64,000 bases of DNA from Pseudomonadota bacterium (lineage in GTDB: Bacteria > Pseudomonadota > Gammaproteobacteria > Burkholderiales > Burkholderiaceae_C): positions 124,001 through 188,000 of the forward strand of contig CAUJHV010000049.1 in NCBI GenBank assembly GCA_963205115.1. The letters run 5' to 3'. The translations under genes were made by a program, and so were the position numbers. Position 1 is the first letter of the stretch, and each line of letters begins with the position of its first letter. Below, piece after piece: positions 47,084 through 56,463 of the stretch. The notes under the pieces were generated by a model. That model worked only from the letters and a program-made list of their open reading frames with translations, searched no databases and was not told the origin of the DNA.

Positions 47084-48475
47084 CTATTCGAAGCGCGCGC
47101 GACCCGATGTGGCCGTCGCCTGGGCCAGTTCCAGGCGGCCTTTCATCGCGCCGGCCACGCTGCCGAAGATGTCGCGCGCGGCGGCATCGAGCGTGGCCGT
47201 GTCGGCCTGCCGCGCGATCTCCAGCGGGTCGTGGTGGGCACCGGCCACGCGGAATTCGAAGTGCAGATGCGGGCCGGTCGCCCAGCCCGTAGCGCCCACG
47301 GCGCCGACGGCCTGCCCTTGTTCGATCTTCTGGCCCTTGCGCACGTCGATGCGGCTGAGGTGCGCGTAGACCGTGCTGCGGTCGTCCGAATGCCGGACTT
47401 CGACGACCTGGCCGTAGCCGCCTTGCGTGCCGGCGAACTCGACCACGCCGTCACCCACGCTGCGCACCGCCGTGCCGGTGGGCGCGCCGTAATCGACCCC
47501 GCGGTGCGGGCGGCGGTCGCCCCAGATCGGGTGGGTGCGCATGGCAAAGCCGGACGTCACGCGGGAGAACTCCAGCGGGCTGGCCAGGAAGGCGCGCTTG
47601 CGGCTGCGCCCCTGGAAATCGTAGTAGCCGCCCGGGCGATTGGCCTGCGCCATGAACCAGATGGCCTGGTGCGAGCGGCCCGCATTGACAAATTCGGCGG
47701 CCATCACGCGGCCGGCGCCCTGGCCCCAGGCCACGGGCTGACCGTCGGCCATCAGCGATTCGTAGACGACGGAAAAGGTGTCGCCTTTGCGCAATTCGCG
47801 GTGGAAATCGATGTCGCTGCCGAAGATCTCGGCCATCTGGATGGCCACGGCGTCGGGCAGGCCGGCGTCGTCGGTGGCGGCGAACAGCGAACTGCGGATC
47901 ATGCCGCTGGCCATGCGCAAGCTCACGTCCAGTGGGGCGGTCTCGGCCGTGGTGGTCCAGCGCCCGTCGACCAGGCGCGATGTCAAACGCTGGAAATGCG
48001 TGGAGGCCAGCTCGGGCTCGGTCGGCACCAGGCGCACCACCAGTTCCTGCAACGGCCCGGCCGCGGAAAAGCGCAACTCCACCGCCCGCACGCCCTTGGC
48101 GCCGAAAGCCGCCCGCAGGGCGTCGTCCTGTGGCAGCTGGGCGGCTGCCGTGGCGTCCCACACGCCGGCGCGGCGCAGCACGGCGGCCACGCCATCGGGA
48201 CCGCGCAGCAGCAGCGTGCGCGACAGCGTGGCCGGGCGGCCCGCGAGGTCTTCGAGCTGTTGGCCGATATTCAGCGGCTGCACGGTCTCGGAGACCACGC
48301 GCTGGGGCATCAGTTCGATGTCCGGCGCCATGGGCGCCACGGCCATGGCCAGCGCGCTGAGGCCGCCCAGCAGCACGGCCACGCTGCCACCCACCATGAG
48401 CGTGTGCTCATGCTTGATGCGGGTGAGATCGGAGAACGGGCGGGAGAGCAAGGCCAGGAGCGAACGAACGGGCAT
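47084..48475 (-). CDS. M23-family (LytM) murein peptidase
   Basis: 463 residues. A single membrane helix (about residues 27-48, [18 protein letters not shown]) anchors it with the bulk in the periplasm. A middle domain (about 75-290) precedes the M23 domain with the zinc motif HRGVDYG near 324 and HLHFEF near 404. It cuts peptide cross-links in the cell wall. This MepM/YebA-like layout next to anmK and tyrS is ordinary for Burkholderiales. I chose ATG 48475, which places the helix close to the N-terminus; the frame stays open upstream only because it runs antisense to tyrS. It is divergent from tyrS. Confidence 0.9.
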   Translation of the reverse strand: MPVRSLLALLSRPFSDLTRIKHEHTLMVGGSVAVLLGGLSALAMAVAPMAPDIELMPQRVVSETVQPLNIGQQLEDLAGRPATLSRTLLLRGPDGVAAVLRRAGVWDATAAAQLPQDDALRAAFGAKGVRAVELRFSAAGPLQELVVRLVPTEPELASTHFQRLTSRLVDGRWTTTAETAPLDVSLRMASGMIRSSLFAATDDAGLPDAVAIQMAEIFGSDIDFHRELRKGDTFSVVYESLMADGQPVAWGQGAGRVMAAEFVNAGRSHQAIWFMAQANRPGGYYDFQGRSRKRAFLASPLEFSRVTSGFAMRTHPIWGDRRPHRGVDYGAPTGTAVRSVGDGVVEFAGTQGGYGQVVEVRHSDDRSTVYAHLSRIDVRKGQKIEQGQAVGAVGATGWATGPHLHFEFRVAGAHHDPLEIARQADTATLDAAARDIFGSVAGAMKGRLELAQATATSGRARFE

Positions 48476-48671
48476 GGATGCGTGCAGGTGTTCGGACCGC
48501 ACCCATGAAGCATCGGGCGGGGTCGCGTACGGGCGAGACATCCATGGTGCTCGCCTAGAATCCGTCGACTCGTGGCGTAAAGGCCCTGATCGATCGGGCG
48601 ATGCGAAAAACCAACGCAGTATGCCATCGGATGCGACGAAGTTCGCGAATCTCCCAGGATCCCACCCGCCC
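48476..48671. promoter_or_regulatory. Divergent promoter region, M23 peptidase / tyrS
   Basis: 196 bases between two divergent starts. On the plus strand TAGAAT at 48556-48561 is a fair -10 box for tyrS, with GAGACA at 48535-48540 as a poor -35 at short spacing. I see no hairpin or operator. Confidence 0.35.
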
Positions 48672-49913
48672 ATGACACATGCTGTAACCGGCGAGGCCGC
48701 GGCCGAACCGATGGACGACGACGTCCGTGACGCGCTGGCCATCACGCTGCGCGGCTGCGAAGAACTGCTGCCCCGGGCCGACTGGATCGCCAAGCTGAAG
48801 CGGTCGAAGGCCACGGGCCGGCCGCTGCGCATCAAGTTCGGGCTGGACCCGACCGCCCCCGACCTGCACCTGGGGCACACGGTGGTCTTCAACAAGATGC
48901 GCCAGCTGCAGGACCTGGGCCACGTGGTCATTCCGCTGATCGGCGACTTCACCTCGCTGATCGGCGATCCCTCGGGCCGCAATTCCACCCGCCCACCGCT
49001 GACCAAGGAGCAGATCGAGGCCAACGCCAGGACCTACTTCGAGCAGGTGGGCCTGGTGCTGGACATCGGCAAGGCCGAGGTCCGTTACAACAGCGAATGG
49101 AGCGACCCGCTGGGCGCGCGCGGCATGATCCAGCTCGCGGCGCGCTACACGGTGGCGCGCATGATGGAGCGCGACGATTTCGCCAAGCGCTTTGGCAGCG
49201 GCACGCCGATCTCGGTGCACGAGTTCCTGTACCCGCTGATGCAGGGCTACGACTCCGTGGCGCTGAAGAGCGACCTCGAGCTCGGCGGCACGGACCAGAA
49301 ATTCAACCTGCTGATGGGCCGCCACCTGCAGCAGGAATACGGGCAGGAGCCCCAGTGCATCCTGACCATGCCGCTGCTCGAAGGCCTGGACGGCGTCGAG
49401 AAGATGTCCAAGAGCAAGAACAACTACGTGGGCATCAGCGAGCCGGCCAACACGATGTTTGCCAAGGTCCTGTCGATCAGCGACACGCTGATGTGGCGCT
49501 GGTTCACGCTGCTGTCCTTCCGGCCACAGGACGAGATCGCCCGCCTGAAGGCCGAGGTCGACGGCGGACGCAACCCGATGGAAGCCAAGCTGGCGCTGGC
49601 GCACGAGATCACCACCCGCTTCCATGGCGCCGCCGCCTCGCAGACCGCGGAGACGGATTTCCGCAACCGCGCCGCCGGTGGCGTGCCGGACGAACTGCCC
49701 GAGGTGACGCTCAGTGGCGCGCCGCTGGGCATCGGGGCGCTGGTCAAGCAGGCCAACCTGGCGGCATCCACCAGCGAGGCGCTGCGCCTGGTCGACCAGG
49801 GCGGCGTACGGGTGGATGGGGCGGTGGTCGGCGACCGCGGCCTGAAGCTCGGCGCAGGCGTCTATGTCCTGCAGGTGGGCAAACGCAAGTTCGCCCGCGT
49901 GACGCTGGCTTGA
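48672..49913 (+). CDS. tyrS: Tyrosyl-tRNA synthetase
   Basis: 413 residues. It charges tRNA-Tyr in the cytoplasm. The class-I HIGH motif is HLGH at 66-69 in [12 protein letters not shown], and KMSKS is at 244-248. The C-terminus carries an S4 RNA-binding domain ([20 protein letters not shown]). The wording is of the TyrZ-like form found in Burkholderiales. I used ATG 48672, preceded by AGGA at 48656-48659; ATG 48621 is in frame and would add 17 residues but has no ribosome site. dtd lies two genes downstream on the same strand. Confidence 0.95.
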   Translation: MTHAVTGEAAAEPMDDDVRDALAITLRGCEELLPRADWIAKLKRSKATGRPLRIKFGLDPTAPDLHLGHTVVFNKMRQLQDLGHVVIPLIGDFTSLIGDPSGRNSTRPPLTKEQIEANARTYFEQVGLVLDIGKAEVRYNSEWSDPLGARGMIQLAARYTVARMMERDDFAKRFGSGTPISVHEFLYPLMQGYDSVALKSDLELGGTDQKFNLLMGRHLQQEYGQEPQCILTMPLLEGLDGVEKMSKSKNNYVGISEPANTMFAKVLSISDTLMWRWFTLLSFRPQDEIARLKAEVDGGRNPMEAKLALAHEITTRFHGAAASQTAETDFRNRAAGGVPDELPEVTLSGAPLGIGALVKQANLAASTSEALRLVDQGGVRVDGAVVGDRGLKLGAGVYVLQVGKRKFARVTLA

Positions 49914-49974
49914 AGGCGCGCGCATCGAACGTCGCGCGCCGGCCCCTGCCGCCCCTTTGCGTGTTGTCGACGCC

Positions 49975-50865
49975 ATGAATGTCCAGTCCTACCTGAAGCT
50001 CTCGGTGGCTGTGGCCGTGGCCACCATCGTGCTGAAAACGGGCGCCTGGTGGCTGACGCAGTCGGTCAGCCTGCTGTCCGATGCGATGGAGTCCCTGGTC
50101 AACCTGGCCGGCGCGATGTTTGCGCTGGCCATGGTCACGCTGGCCGCACAGCCGGCGGACGAAGACCACCCTTACGGCCACCACAAGGCCGAATATTTTT
50201 CCAGCGGCTTCGAAGGCGTGCTGATCTTCGTGGCCGCGCTGGCCATCGTGTGGACGGCGGTGCAGCGGCTGCTCCACCCGCAGCCGCTGGAACAGGTCGG
50301 CCTGGGCCTGGTGCTCTCCGTGGTCAGCACGGCGATGAACGGCGCGCTGGCCTGGGCGATGCTGCGCAAGTCACGCCAGCACCGCTCGATGGCGCTGGAG
50401 GCCGATGCGCGCCACCTGTTCACCGATGTGTGGACGACGGTCGGCGTGGTCGCCGGCATCGGCGCGGTGGTCGCCACGGGCTGGCTGTGGCTCGACCCGG
50501 TGATCGCCATCGCCGTGGCCTTGAACATCCTGCGCGAAGGTGCCTCGCTCGTGTGGCGGTCGGCCTCCGGGCTCATGGACCATGCCGTCGACGCGGAGAC
50601 GCGCGCGTCCATCGACCAGGTGCTGGCCGACTTCGCGCACGAGACCATCCGCTTCGACCACGTCACCACGCGCCGCGCCGGGCAGCGGCGTTTTGTCGAT
50701 CTGCACATGCACATGCCCGCGGGCTGGACGCTGGGCCGCGCCGCGGCGGTGCGCACGTCGGTGGAGCAGGCGCTGATGAGCGCCGTGCCCGGCCTGCGCG
50801 CGACGATCCAGCTGCTGCCCAAGGATGTCGAGGCCCACTTCGGCGATGAGCGGGACCTGATGTGA
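49975..50865 (+). CDS. Cation diffusion facilitator (CDF) transporter
   Basis: 296 residues with six membrane helices in the first ~200 residues and a cytoplasmic C-terminal domain. The helix-2 site LLSDAMESLVN and the helix-5 site HLFTDVWTT provide the metal-binding Asp/His set of CDF exporters; HPYGHHKAEYFSS is the loop typical of this family. Likely cargo is Fe2+, Zn2+ or Mn2+, which cannot be settled here. ATG 49975 is preferred over an in-frame TTG at 49957. The stop overlaps the dtd start by four bases (GTGA), so the two are translationally coupled. Confidence 0.9.
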   Translation: MNVQSYLKLSVAVAVATIVLKTGAWWLTQSVSLLSDAMESLVNLAGAMFALAMVTLAAQPADEDHPYGHHKAEYFSSGFEGVLIFVAALAIVWTAVQRLLHPQPLEQVGLGLVLSVVSTAMNGALAWAMLRKSRQHRSMALEADARHLFTDVWTTVGVVAGIGAVVATGWLWLDPVIAIAVALNILREGASLVWRSASGLMDHAVDAETRASIDQVLADFAHETIRFDHVTTRRAGQRRFVDLHMHMPAGWTLGRAAAVRTSVEQALMSAVPGLRATIQLLPKDVEAHFGDERDLM

Positions 50866-51302
50866 TTGCGCTGGTCCAGCGGGTCAGGCGTGCCCGCGTG
50901 AGCGTGCAGGGCGAGGCGATCGGCGAGATCGGCCACGGCCTGCTGGTGCTGGTGTGCGCCGAGCCGGCGGATACCGAGGCGCAGGCCCAGCGGCTGGTCG
51001 ACAAGCTGCTGAAGCTGCGCATCTTCGGCGACGACGCCGGCAAGATGAACCGCAGCGTGCAGGATGTGGGCGGTGGACTTTTGATCGTTTCCCAGTTCAC
51101 GCTGGCGGCCGATGTCTCGGGCGGCAACCGCCCGAGCTTCACCGGTGCGGCGCCTGCTGCGCAGGGTCAGGCGCTGTACGAGACGGTCCTGCGTGTGGCG
51201 CGTGAACGCCATCCGCTCGTGCAGGCCGGACGGTTCGGCGCGGACATGCAGATCGAACTGATCAACGACGGGCCGGTGACGATCCCGATGACGATCCGCT
51301 GA
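50862..51302 (+). CDS. dtd: D-aminoacyl-tRNA deacylase
   Basis: 146 residues. It hydrolyses D-amino acids from mischarged tRNA. The two catalytic signatures are SQFTLAADVSGGNRPSF and the C-terminal NDGPVTIP. The GTG start at 50862 overlaps the CDF stop and gives the family N-terminus MIALVQRV. dtd near tyrS is a normal backbone pair; there is no reason to link it to the D-threonine predicted for the NRPS, which stays carrier-bound. Confidence 0.95.
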   Translation: MIALVQRVRRARVSVQGEAIGEIGHGLLVLVCAEPADTEAQAQRLVDKLLKLRIFGDDAGKMNRSVQDVGGGLLIVSQFTLAADVSGGNRPSFTGAAPAAQGQALYETVLRVARERHPLVQAGRFGADMQIELINDGPVTIPMTIR

Positions 51303-51341
51303 AGGGGTCGCTGAAAGGCCGCTGAAGGGGCCGCAAACGGC

Positions 51342-51365
51342 GAAGGCCACCCGCAGGTGGCCTTC
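51342..51365. terminator. Bidirectional terminator between dtd and the Bug gene
   Basis: A perfect ten-base stem, GAAGGCCACC (51342-51351) with GGTGGCCTTC (51356-51365), and a four-base loop. It lies between two convergent genes, 40 bases after the dtd stop and 46 bases beyond the Bug-protein stop, so it can serve both strands. No long T-tract follows. Confidence 0.7.
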
Positions 51366-51410
51366 TGGAGGCACCTGCGCGCAAGGCCAGGTGCAGCCCG
51401 CAGATGTCGG

Positions 51411-52382
51411 TCAGTCGGCGTACTGGCCGGCGGCCTTGATGACGGGGCCCCACTTGCCGATTTCGGTTTCGACGAACTTCTTGTGGTCGGCCTGGTTCAG
51501 GCGGCTGTCGGTCACGGTGACGGCGCCCAGGTTCTCGAACTTCTTGTTCAGGTCGGCGTCCTTCAGTGCGGTGCGCAGCGCCTGGTTGAGCTGCTCCTGC
51601 ACCGCCTTGGGCGTGCCCTTGGGTGCATACAGGCCGTGCCAGATCGTGACGTTGAAGCCCTTGATGCCCGACTCGTCCAGCGTGGGCAGGTCCTTCAGGG
51701 CTGGCGTGCTCAGGCGCTTGGTCGTGGTCACCGCGAAGGCCTTGATCTTCTTCGATTCGATCTGACCCGTGGTGTTGGTGGTCTGGTCGCACATCAGGTC
51801 GACCTGGCCGCCGAGCAGATCGGTCATGGCCGGCGCAGTGCCCTTGTATGGCACGGTGGTCATGTCCACCGCCATGGCTTGCTGGAAAAGCAGACCGCAC
51901 AGGTGCGAGGCCGCGCCCAGGCCGGCGTTGGCCAGGTTGATCTTGCCCTTGTTGGCATTCACCCAGGTGCGCAGTTCGGCCATGTTGTTGGCCGGCAGCG
52001 TCGAGCGGCCCACCAGCGTCATGGGCACGTCGTTGACCATGCCGAGGTATTCGAAATCGGTCAGCGTGTCGTACGGCATCTTGCGATACAGGGCGGGCGA
52101 GGTCGCCATGCCGATGTGGTGCAGCAGCAGCGTGTAGCCGTCTGGCGAGGCCTTGGATACCTTGGCCGCGCCCAGCGTGCCGCCGGCGCCACCCACGTTT
52201 TCGATGATGACCGTGGCGTTGTTCAGCGGCTTGGCCAGTGCCACGGCGAGATCACGGGCCACCTTGTCGGTCGGCCCGCCCGCCGCGAAGGGCACAACGA
52301 TGGTGATCGGCTTGTCCGGATAGGCGGCCATCGCGCCGGCGGCCAGCACGGCACCTGCGATCGCGGTCAACAGCTTCTTCAT
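51411..52382 (-). CDS. Bug-family (TctC) periplasmic solute-binding protein
   Basis: 323 residues with a Sec signal peptide (MKKLLTAIAGAVLAAGAMA). The mature start YPDKPITIVVPFAAGGPTD is the hallmark of Bug receptors, and VENVGGAGGTLGAAKVSKA-like wording (here IIENVGGAGGTLGAAKVSKA) follows. These proteins bind carboxylates in the periplasm for tripartite transporters; no TctA/TctB genes are in the window, as is usual for the large Bug family of Burkholderiales. It is the last gene of the minus-strand transporter operon, 98 bases after the PaaK-like gene, and may have its own promoter. Confidence 0.92.
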   Translation of the reverse strand: MKKLLTAIAGAVLAAGAMAAYPDKPITIVVPFAAGGPTDKVARDLAVALAKPLNNATVIIENVGGAGGTLGAAKVSKASPDGYTLLLHHIGMATSPALYRKMPYDTLTDFEYLGMVNDVPMTLVGRSTLPANNMAELRTWVNANKGKINLANAGLGAASHLCGLLFQQAMAVDMTTVPYKGTAPAMTDLLGGQVDLMCDQTTNTTGQIESKKIKAFAVTTTKRLSTPALKDLPTLDESGIKGFNVTIWHGLYAPKGTPKAVQEQLNQALRTALKDADLNKKFENLGAVTVTDSRLNQADHKKFVETEIGKWGPVIKAAGQYAD

Positions 52383-52480
52383 GGGCAGGGTCTCCGTTGG
52401 TGGAAATTCTGAGGACTCGAATGCTAGGGCGCGCCCCGGCCTCAGCGTGATCGGGAATTACGTACCGGGTTTGCGGCAGG

Positions 52481-53752
52481 TCAACGATAGGTCCGGGCGT
52501 CCTCGATGACCTTGCCGTCATTGGGCAGGGAGCCGGGCGCGCAGATTTCGATGTCGGCACGCAGCTTGGTCACGTCACGCACCGTCTGGGCGAGGGCGGC
52601 TGCCAGCGCGTCCGTGCGCGCAGCGGTTTCGGCGCGCAGCGTCATGCGGTCGTTGGCCATTTCGCCATCGACCACCAGGCGCGCACGCAGCACCTCGGGA
52701 TGGCGCTTGACCACCTCGGCCACCTGGCTGGGGTGCACGAACATGCCGCGCACCTTGGCCGTCTGGTCGGCGCGACCCATCCAGCCCTTGATCCGCGTGT
52801 GCGTGCGCCCCGTCGGGCAGCGGCCCGGCAGCACGGCCGAGAGGTCGCCGGTGCCGAAGCGCAGCAGCGGGTAGTCCGGGTTGAGCACGGTGATCACGAG
52901 TTCGCCGACCTCGCCCTCGGGCACGGGGTCGCCGGTTCCGGGGCGCACGATCTCGACGATCACGCCTTCGTCCAGGACCAGGCCTTCGCGCGCGGATGTC
53001 TCGTAGGCCACCAGGCCCACGTCGGCCGTCGCGTAGCACTGGTAGGCCTGCACGCCGCGCTCGGCCAGCCAGTCGCGCAGGCTGGGCGGGAAGGCCTCGC
53101 CGCTGACCATGGCCTTCTTCAACGAGGGCAGGGCGACGCCGGTCTCGGCGGCCTTCTCCAGTGCGATGCGCAGGAAGCTGGGCGTACCGGCATAACCGTC
53201 GGCCCGCAGTTCCGCCATGGCCTGCAACTGCAGTTCGGTATTGCCCACGCCGCCCGGGAACACGGTGCAGCCGATGGCGTGCGCGCCGGTTTCCATCCTC
53301 GAACCGGCCGGCGTGAGGTGGTAGCTGAAGCTGTTGTGGATCAGGTCACCGCGGCGAAAGCCCGCCGCGTGCATCGCACGGGCCAGCCGCCAGTAGTCGC
53401 CCGCGCCGCCTTCGGGTTCGTAGATCGGGCCGGGCGACTGGAAGACGCGGCGGGCGCCGCCCAGCCCGCGCAGCGCGCGCCAGCCGATGGCCGAGAAGCC
53501 GCCGAAGGGATCCCAGGCTTCGGTCGACGCGCGTGCGGCCTTCTGGCGCTCGAGCAGTTCGGACTTGCGCGTGACAGGCAGGCGCGCCAGTGCCGCACGC
53601 GAATCGACGGTCGCGGCGTCCACGCCGGCCAGCATCGCGGCGAAGGCGGGCACCTGCTGCGCCGCGCGTACCTGCGCGGGCAGGGCGGCCATCAGGGCCG
53701 CTTCACGCGCGGCGGGGTCACGGGTTTCGAGGGTGTCGTAGGGTTCAGTCAT
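52481..53752 (-). CDS. PaaK-like (phenylacetate-CoA ligase family) protein
   Basis: 423 residues of the ANL adenylate-forming superfamily, closest in order to PaaK. Seen in it are YAGTPSFLRIALEKA, the middle motif AYQCYATADVGLVAYE, ELVITVLNPDYPLLRFGTGD (the hinge Asp) and KVRGMFVHPSQV. The usual Ser/Gly/Thr P-loop is replaced by QSPGPIYEPEGG, which I remember from relatives beside Liv-type transporters. Substrate is probably an aromatic or other organic acid taken up by the transporter. ATG 53752 overlaps the upstream small gene by eight bases. The position at the end of a transporter operon argues against a role with the NRPS. Confidence 0.8.
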   Translation of the reverse strand: MTEPYDTLETRDPAAREAALMAALPAQVRAAQQVPAFAAMLAGVDAATVDSRAALARLPVTRKSELLERQKAARASTEAWDPFGGFSAIGWRALRGLGGARRVFQSPGPIYEPEGGAGDYWRLARAMHAAGFRRGDLIHNSFSYHLTPAGSRMETGAHAIGCTVFPGGVGNTELQLQAMAELRADGYAGTPSFLRIALEKAAETGVALPSLKKAMVSGEAFPPSLRDWLAERGVQAYQCYATADVGLVAYETSAREGLVLDEGVIVEIVRPGTGDPVPEGEVGELVITVLNPDYPLLRFGTGDLSAVLPGRCPTGRTHTRIKGWMGRADQTAKVRGMFVHPSQVAEVVKRHPEVLRARLVVDGEMANDRMTLRAETAARTDALAAALAQTVRDVTKLRADIEICAPGSLPNDGKVIEDARTYR

Positions 53753-54047
53753 CGCTGTCGCTCCAGGCGGCGAGCCTGCGTTTGATGTCGACCACGAAGT
53801 CGCGCACGTCGGCACCGGACTTCAGGGTCTTGTGTTGCCAATCGGGGCTGTTTCTCGACGGGCGCTTCACGACGGCCACCGCCAGGGTGTCGCCATCGAC
53901 CGCCGCCCGCGCCAGGGCCACGCCCTTGCGCTCGAACCGGCCTTCCCGCTCCTGCAGGCCGGCCTCGCGCAGGTCGCGCTTGAGGCGCTGCAGAGCGTCG
54001 TCGGGCTTGAAGGGGGGCGGCGCAAAGCCCCAGGCTTCGTCACTCAC
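53745..54047 (-). CDS. Conserved small hypothetical protein
   Basis: 100 residues, acidic/basic mix, no membrane segment and no signal peptide. I do not recognise a domain. The central part reads RKGVALARAAVDGDTLAVAV, followed by KRPSRNSP, and the C-terminus has VRDFVVDIKRRLAAWSDSDD. It overlaps the PaaK-like gene by eight bases and follows livF after 75 bases, so it is part of the same transcript; a helper of the ligase or transporter is possible but unproven. Confidence 0.6.
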   Translation of the reverse strand: MSDEAWGFAPPPFKPDDALQRLKRDLREAGLQEREGRFERKGVALARAAVDGDTLAVAVVKRPSRNSPDWQHKTLKSGADVRDFVVDIKRRLAAWSDSDD

Positions 54048-54122
54048 GCTCGGTGCTCCCGTCAGGTGGACTGTTTGTGATCGGCGCGTGATGCGGCCCG
54101 CAGGCGCACCGCTGCAAGCGGA

Positions 54123-54929
54123 TCAGGCCAGCCAGCGCTTGCGGCGCTTGTAGCTCTTGACGTCCTTGAAACTCTTGCGGTCGCCGCCGCCCACGCCCAG
54201 GTAGAACTCCTTGACGTCTTCGTTCTCGCGCAGGGCCTTGGCCTCGCCATCCATGACCACGCGGCCGTTTTCGAGGATGTAGCCGTAGTCGGAGTAGCGC
54301 AGCGCGATATTGGTGTTCTGCTCGGCCAGGAGGAAGGTGACCTTCTCCTTGGTGTTGAGGTCCTTGACGATCTCGAAGACCTCTTCGACGATCTGCGGCG
54401 CCAGGCCCATGCTGGGTTCGTCCAGCAGCACCATCTTCGGGTTGGCCATCAGCGCGCGGCCGATCGCGCACATCTGCTGCTCGCCGCCCGAGGTATAGGC
54501 CGCCTGCGAGGTGCGGCGCGTCTTCAGGCGCGGAAAGTAGTTGTAGACCTTCTCCAGTGTCTGCGCCACGGCGGCCTTGCCGTCCTTGCGCGTGTAGGCA
54601 CCGGTCATCAGGTTTTCTTCGATCGTGAGGTGGGCAAAGCAATGCCGCCCTTCCATCACCTGGATCACGCCGCGGTCGACCATCTGCGCCGGGCTGAGCC
54701 GCTCGATGCGCTCGCCGCGCAGCTCGATGCTGCCCTTGGTGACATCGCCGCGCTCACCGGCCAGCAGGTTGCTCACCGCGCGCAGCGTGGTTGTCTTGCC
54801 CGCGCCGTTGCCGCCCAGCAGTGCCACGACCTTGCCTTCCGGGACGTTCAACGATACGCCCTTGAGCACGAGGATGACGTGGTTGTAGATGACCTCGATG
54901 CCGTTGACGTTCAGAAGGATGGTGGACAT
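54123..54929 (-). CDS. livF: Branched-chain-type ABC transporter ATP-binding protein LivF
   Basis: 268 residues. Walker A is GGNGAGKTT, the Q-loop region VIQVMEGRHCF, the ABC signature appears as TSGGEQQMCAIGRAL and Walker B is MVLLDEPSMGL. The C-terminus is extended by about 30 Lys/Arg-rich residues (FKDVKSYKRRKRWLA), which I recall in the LivF proteins of aromatic-acid transporter clusters. It pairs with LivG to drive LivH/LivM. It lies 108 bases after the binding-protein gene. Confidence 0.92.
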   Translation of the reverse strand: MSTILLNVNGIEVIYNHVILVLKGVSLNVPEGKVVALLGGNGAGKTTTLRAVSNLLAGERGDVTKGSIELRGERIERLSPAQMVDRGVIQVMEGRHCFAHLTIEENLMTGAYTRKDGKAAVAQTLEKVYNYFPRLKTRRTSQAAYTSGGEQQMCAIGRALMANPKMVLLDEPSMGLAPQIVEEVFEIVKDLNTKEKVTFLLAEQNTNIALRYSDYGYILENGRVVMDGEAKALRENEDVKEFYLGVGGGDRKSFKDVKSYKRRKRWLA

Positions 54930-55037
54930 GTGAAATGCCTCGACAGGATTCGCAGGTGCGCCCAGGGCCGTTTGCGTCGGCCCCGGGGTGGATCCGTTGG
55001 CGTGCGGGGCGGCACGGCGCCGCCCCGCCGCTGCGGA

Positions 55038-56363
55038 TCAGGACTGGCAGTCCGCCGACTCGCGGCGCTGCATCTTCTTTTCACCCATGTACTTCTCGGC
55101 CGAGGCTTTCACCAGGGGCTTGAGGATCGAGCTGTCCGCCTCGTACCAATCCGACGAGAAGTTCCACTTGGCGCCGTCCCAGGTGTGCAGACGTGCGAAG
55201 GACGAACCCAGGTGGTCGGCACACGAGGTGGACACCGGACGCATCACGCCGGCAAAGCCCAGTGCATCCAGCTTCTTCTGGTCCAGCGCCAGGTTTTCCA
55301 GGCCCCAGCGGACCTGCTCGCCGGTCATGACCTTGCCCTTGCCAAAACGTTCCTGGGCGCGCTTGACACCTTCGACGCCGAGCATCGACGAGATCAGGCC
55401 GCGCATGTAGAGCACCTGACCGACTTCTTCCTTCGGGCCCGTGCCCTGGCCCTTGCCGTGCACTTCCTTCAGCAGGTCCTGGATGATCTTGGAGCCGGGC
55501 TCGGCGCCGTGCTGCATGGCCAGGGCGTTGTAGCCCTTGGCGTTGGCGCCCACGTCCTTGACGTCCGGCTCGGCACCGGACCACCACACGCCGTACATCT
55601 TCTCGCGCGGGTAGCCCGTGGCGACGGCCTCCTTCAGGGCGGCGGAGTTCATCACGCCCCAGCCCCACAGGAAGACGTAGTCAGGACGGCTCTGACGCAC
55701 TTGCAGCCAGGTGGCCTTCTGCTCCACGCCAGGCGCGGTGACCGGCAGCAGTTGCAGCTCGAAGCCATGCATCGAGGCGCGTGCCTGCAGCGCGGAGATC
55801 GGCTCCTTGCCGTACGGGCTGTCGTGGTAGACCAGCGCGATCTTCTTGCCCTTGAGCTTGTCGGCGCCGCCTTCCTTCTTGGCAATGTGTTGCACCAGCA
55901 CGTCGGCGGCGGTCCAGTAGGTGCCCAGCAGCGGGAAGTTCCACTTGAAGGCCATGCCGTCGGCGGTGTCCGCACGGCCATAGCCGGCGGTGATCAGCGG
56001 AATCTTGTCGCCAGGGGCCTTGTCGGTCAACGCGAACGTGATGCCCGTGGACAGCGGCTGGAACACCGTGGCGCCCTTGCCCTTGAGGCGTTCGTAGCAT
56101 TCCACGCCCTTGTCGGTGGCGTAACCGGTTTCGCACTCTTCGAACGTGAGCTTCACGCCGTTGATGCCGCCCTTGGCATTGACGTACTTCAGGTAGTCGA
56201 CATAGCCATTGGCGAAGGGCACGCCGTTGGGGGCGTAGGCACCCGTGCGATACACCAGCACGGGGAAAAACTGCTCCTTGGCCTGTGCCATCGCGGCCGG
56301 GGCGGCAAAGAAGCTGGCTGCGGTGCAGGCCGCCAGCGCCAGGGTGAGCGACTTGAATTTCAT
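55038..56363 (-). CDS. ABC transporter periplasmic substrate-binding protein
   Basis: 441 residues with a signal peptide (MKFKSLTLALAACTAASFFA, cleavage after AMAQ or nearby). It has the two-lobe type-I periplasmic binding fold: FPVLVYRTGAYAPNGVPFAN, then YVDYLKYVNAKGGINGVKL, and KIALVYHDSPYGKEP. It is longer than LivK of E. coli and of the form found with CoA-ligase-linked transporters, so the ligand is more likely an aromatic or alicyclic carboxylate than an amino acid. It sits between livM and livF with about 100 bases on each side. Confidence 0.9.
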   Translation of the reverse strand: MKFKSLTLALAACTAASFFAAPAAMAQAKEQFFPVLVYRTGAYAPNGVPFANGYVDYLKYVNAKGGINGVKLTFEECETGYATDKGVECYERLKGKGATVFQPLSTGITFALTDKAPGDKIPLITAGYGRADTADGMAFKWNFPLLGTYWTAADVLVQHIAKKEGGADKLKGKKIALVYHDSPYGKEPISALQARASMHGFELQLLPVTAPGVEQKATWLQVRQSRPDYVFLWGWGVMNSAALKEAVATGYPREKMYGVWWSGAEPDVKDVGANAKGYNALAMQHGAEPGSKIIQDLLKEVHGKGQGTGPKEEVGQVLYMRGLISSMLGVEGVKRAQERFGKGKVMTGEQVRWGLENLALDQKKLDALGFAGVMRPVSTSCADHLGSSFARLHTWDGAKWNFSSDWYEADSSILKPLVKASAEKYMGEKKMQRRESADCQS

Positions 56364-56463
56364 GGACAGGTCTCCGTGGGAGGTGTGGGCACTCGTCAGT
56401 GCAGGATATGAACGTAGGCTCTGAAACGCCGCAGTTCCGAAACGGTTGATCGGGACTACCCGC

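Noticed and set aside
50862..51302. dtd as a self-protection gene for D-Thr made by the NRPS
   Set aside because: dtd is a standard backbone gene next to tyrS in this group, and the D-Thr is expected to be made on the carrier, not free.
51297..51330. A short direct repeat (CCGCTGAAGGGG twice, 22 bases apart) after dtd
   Set aside because: Two short copies at a gene end are likely a local slippage duplication with no sign of function.
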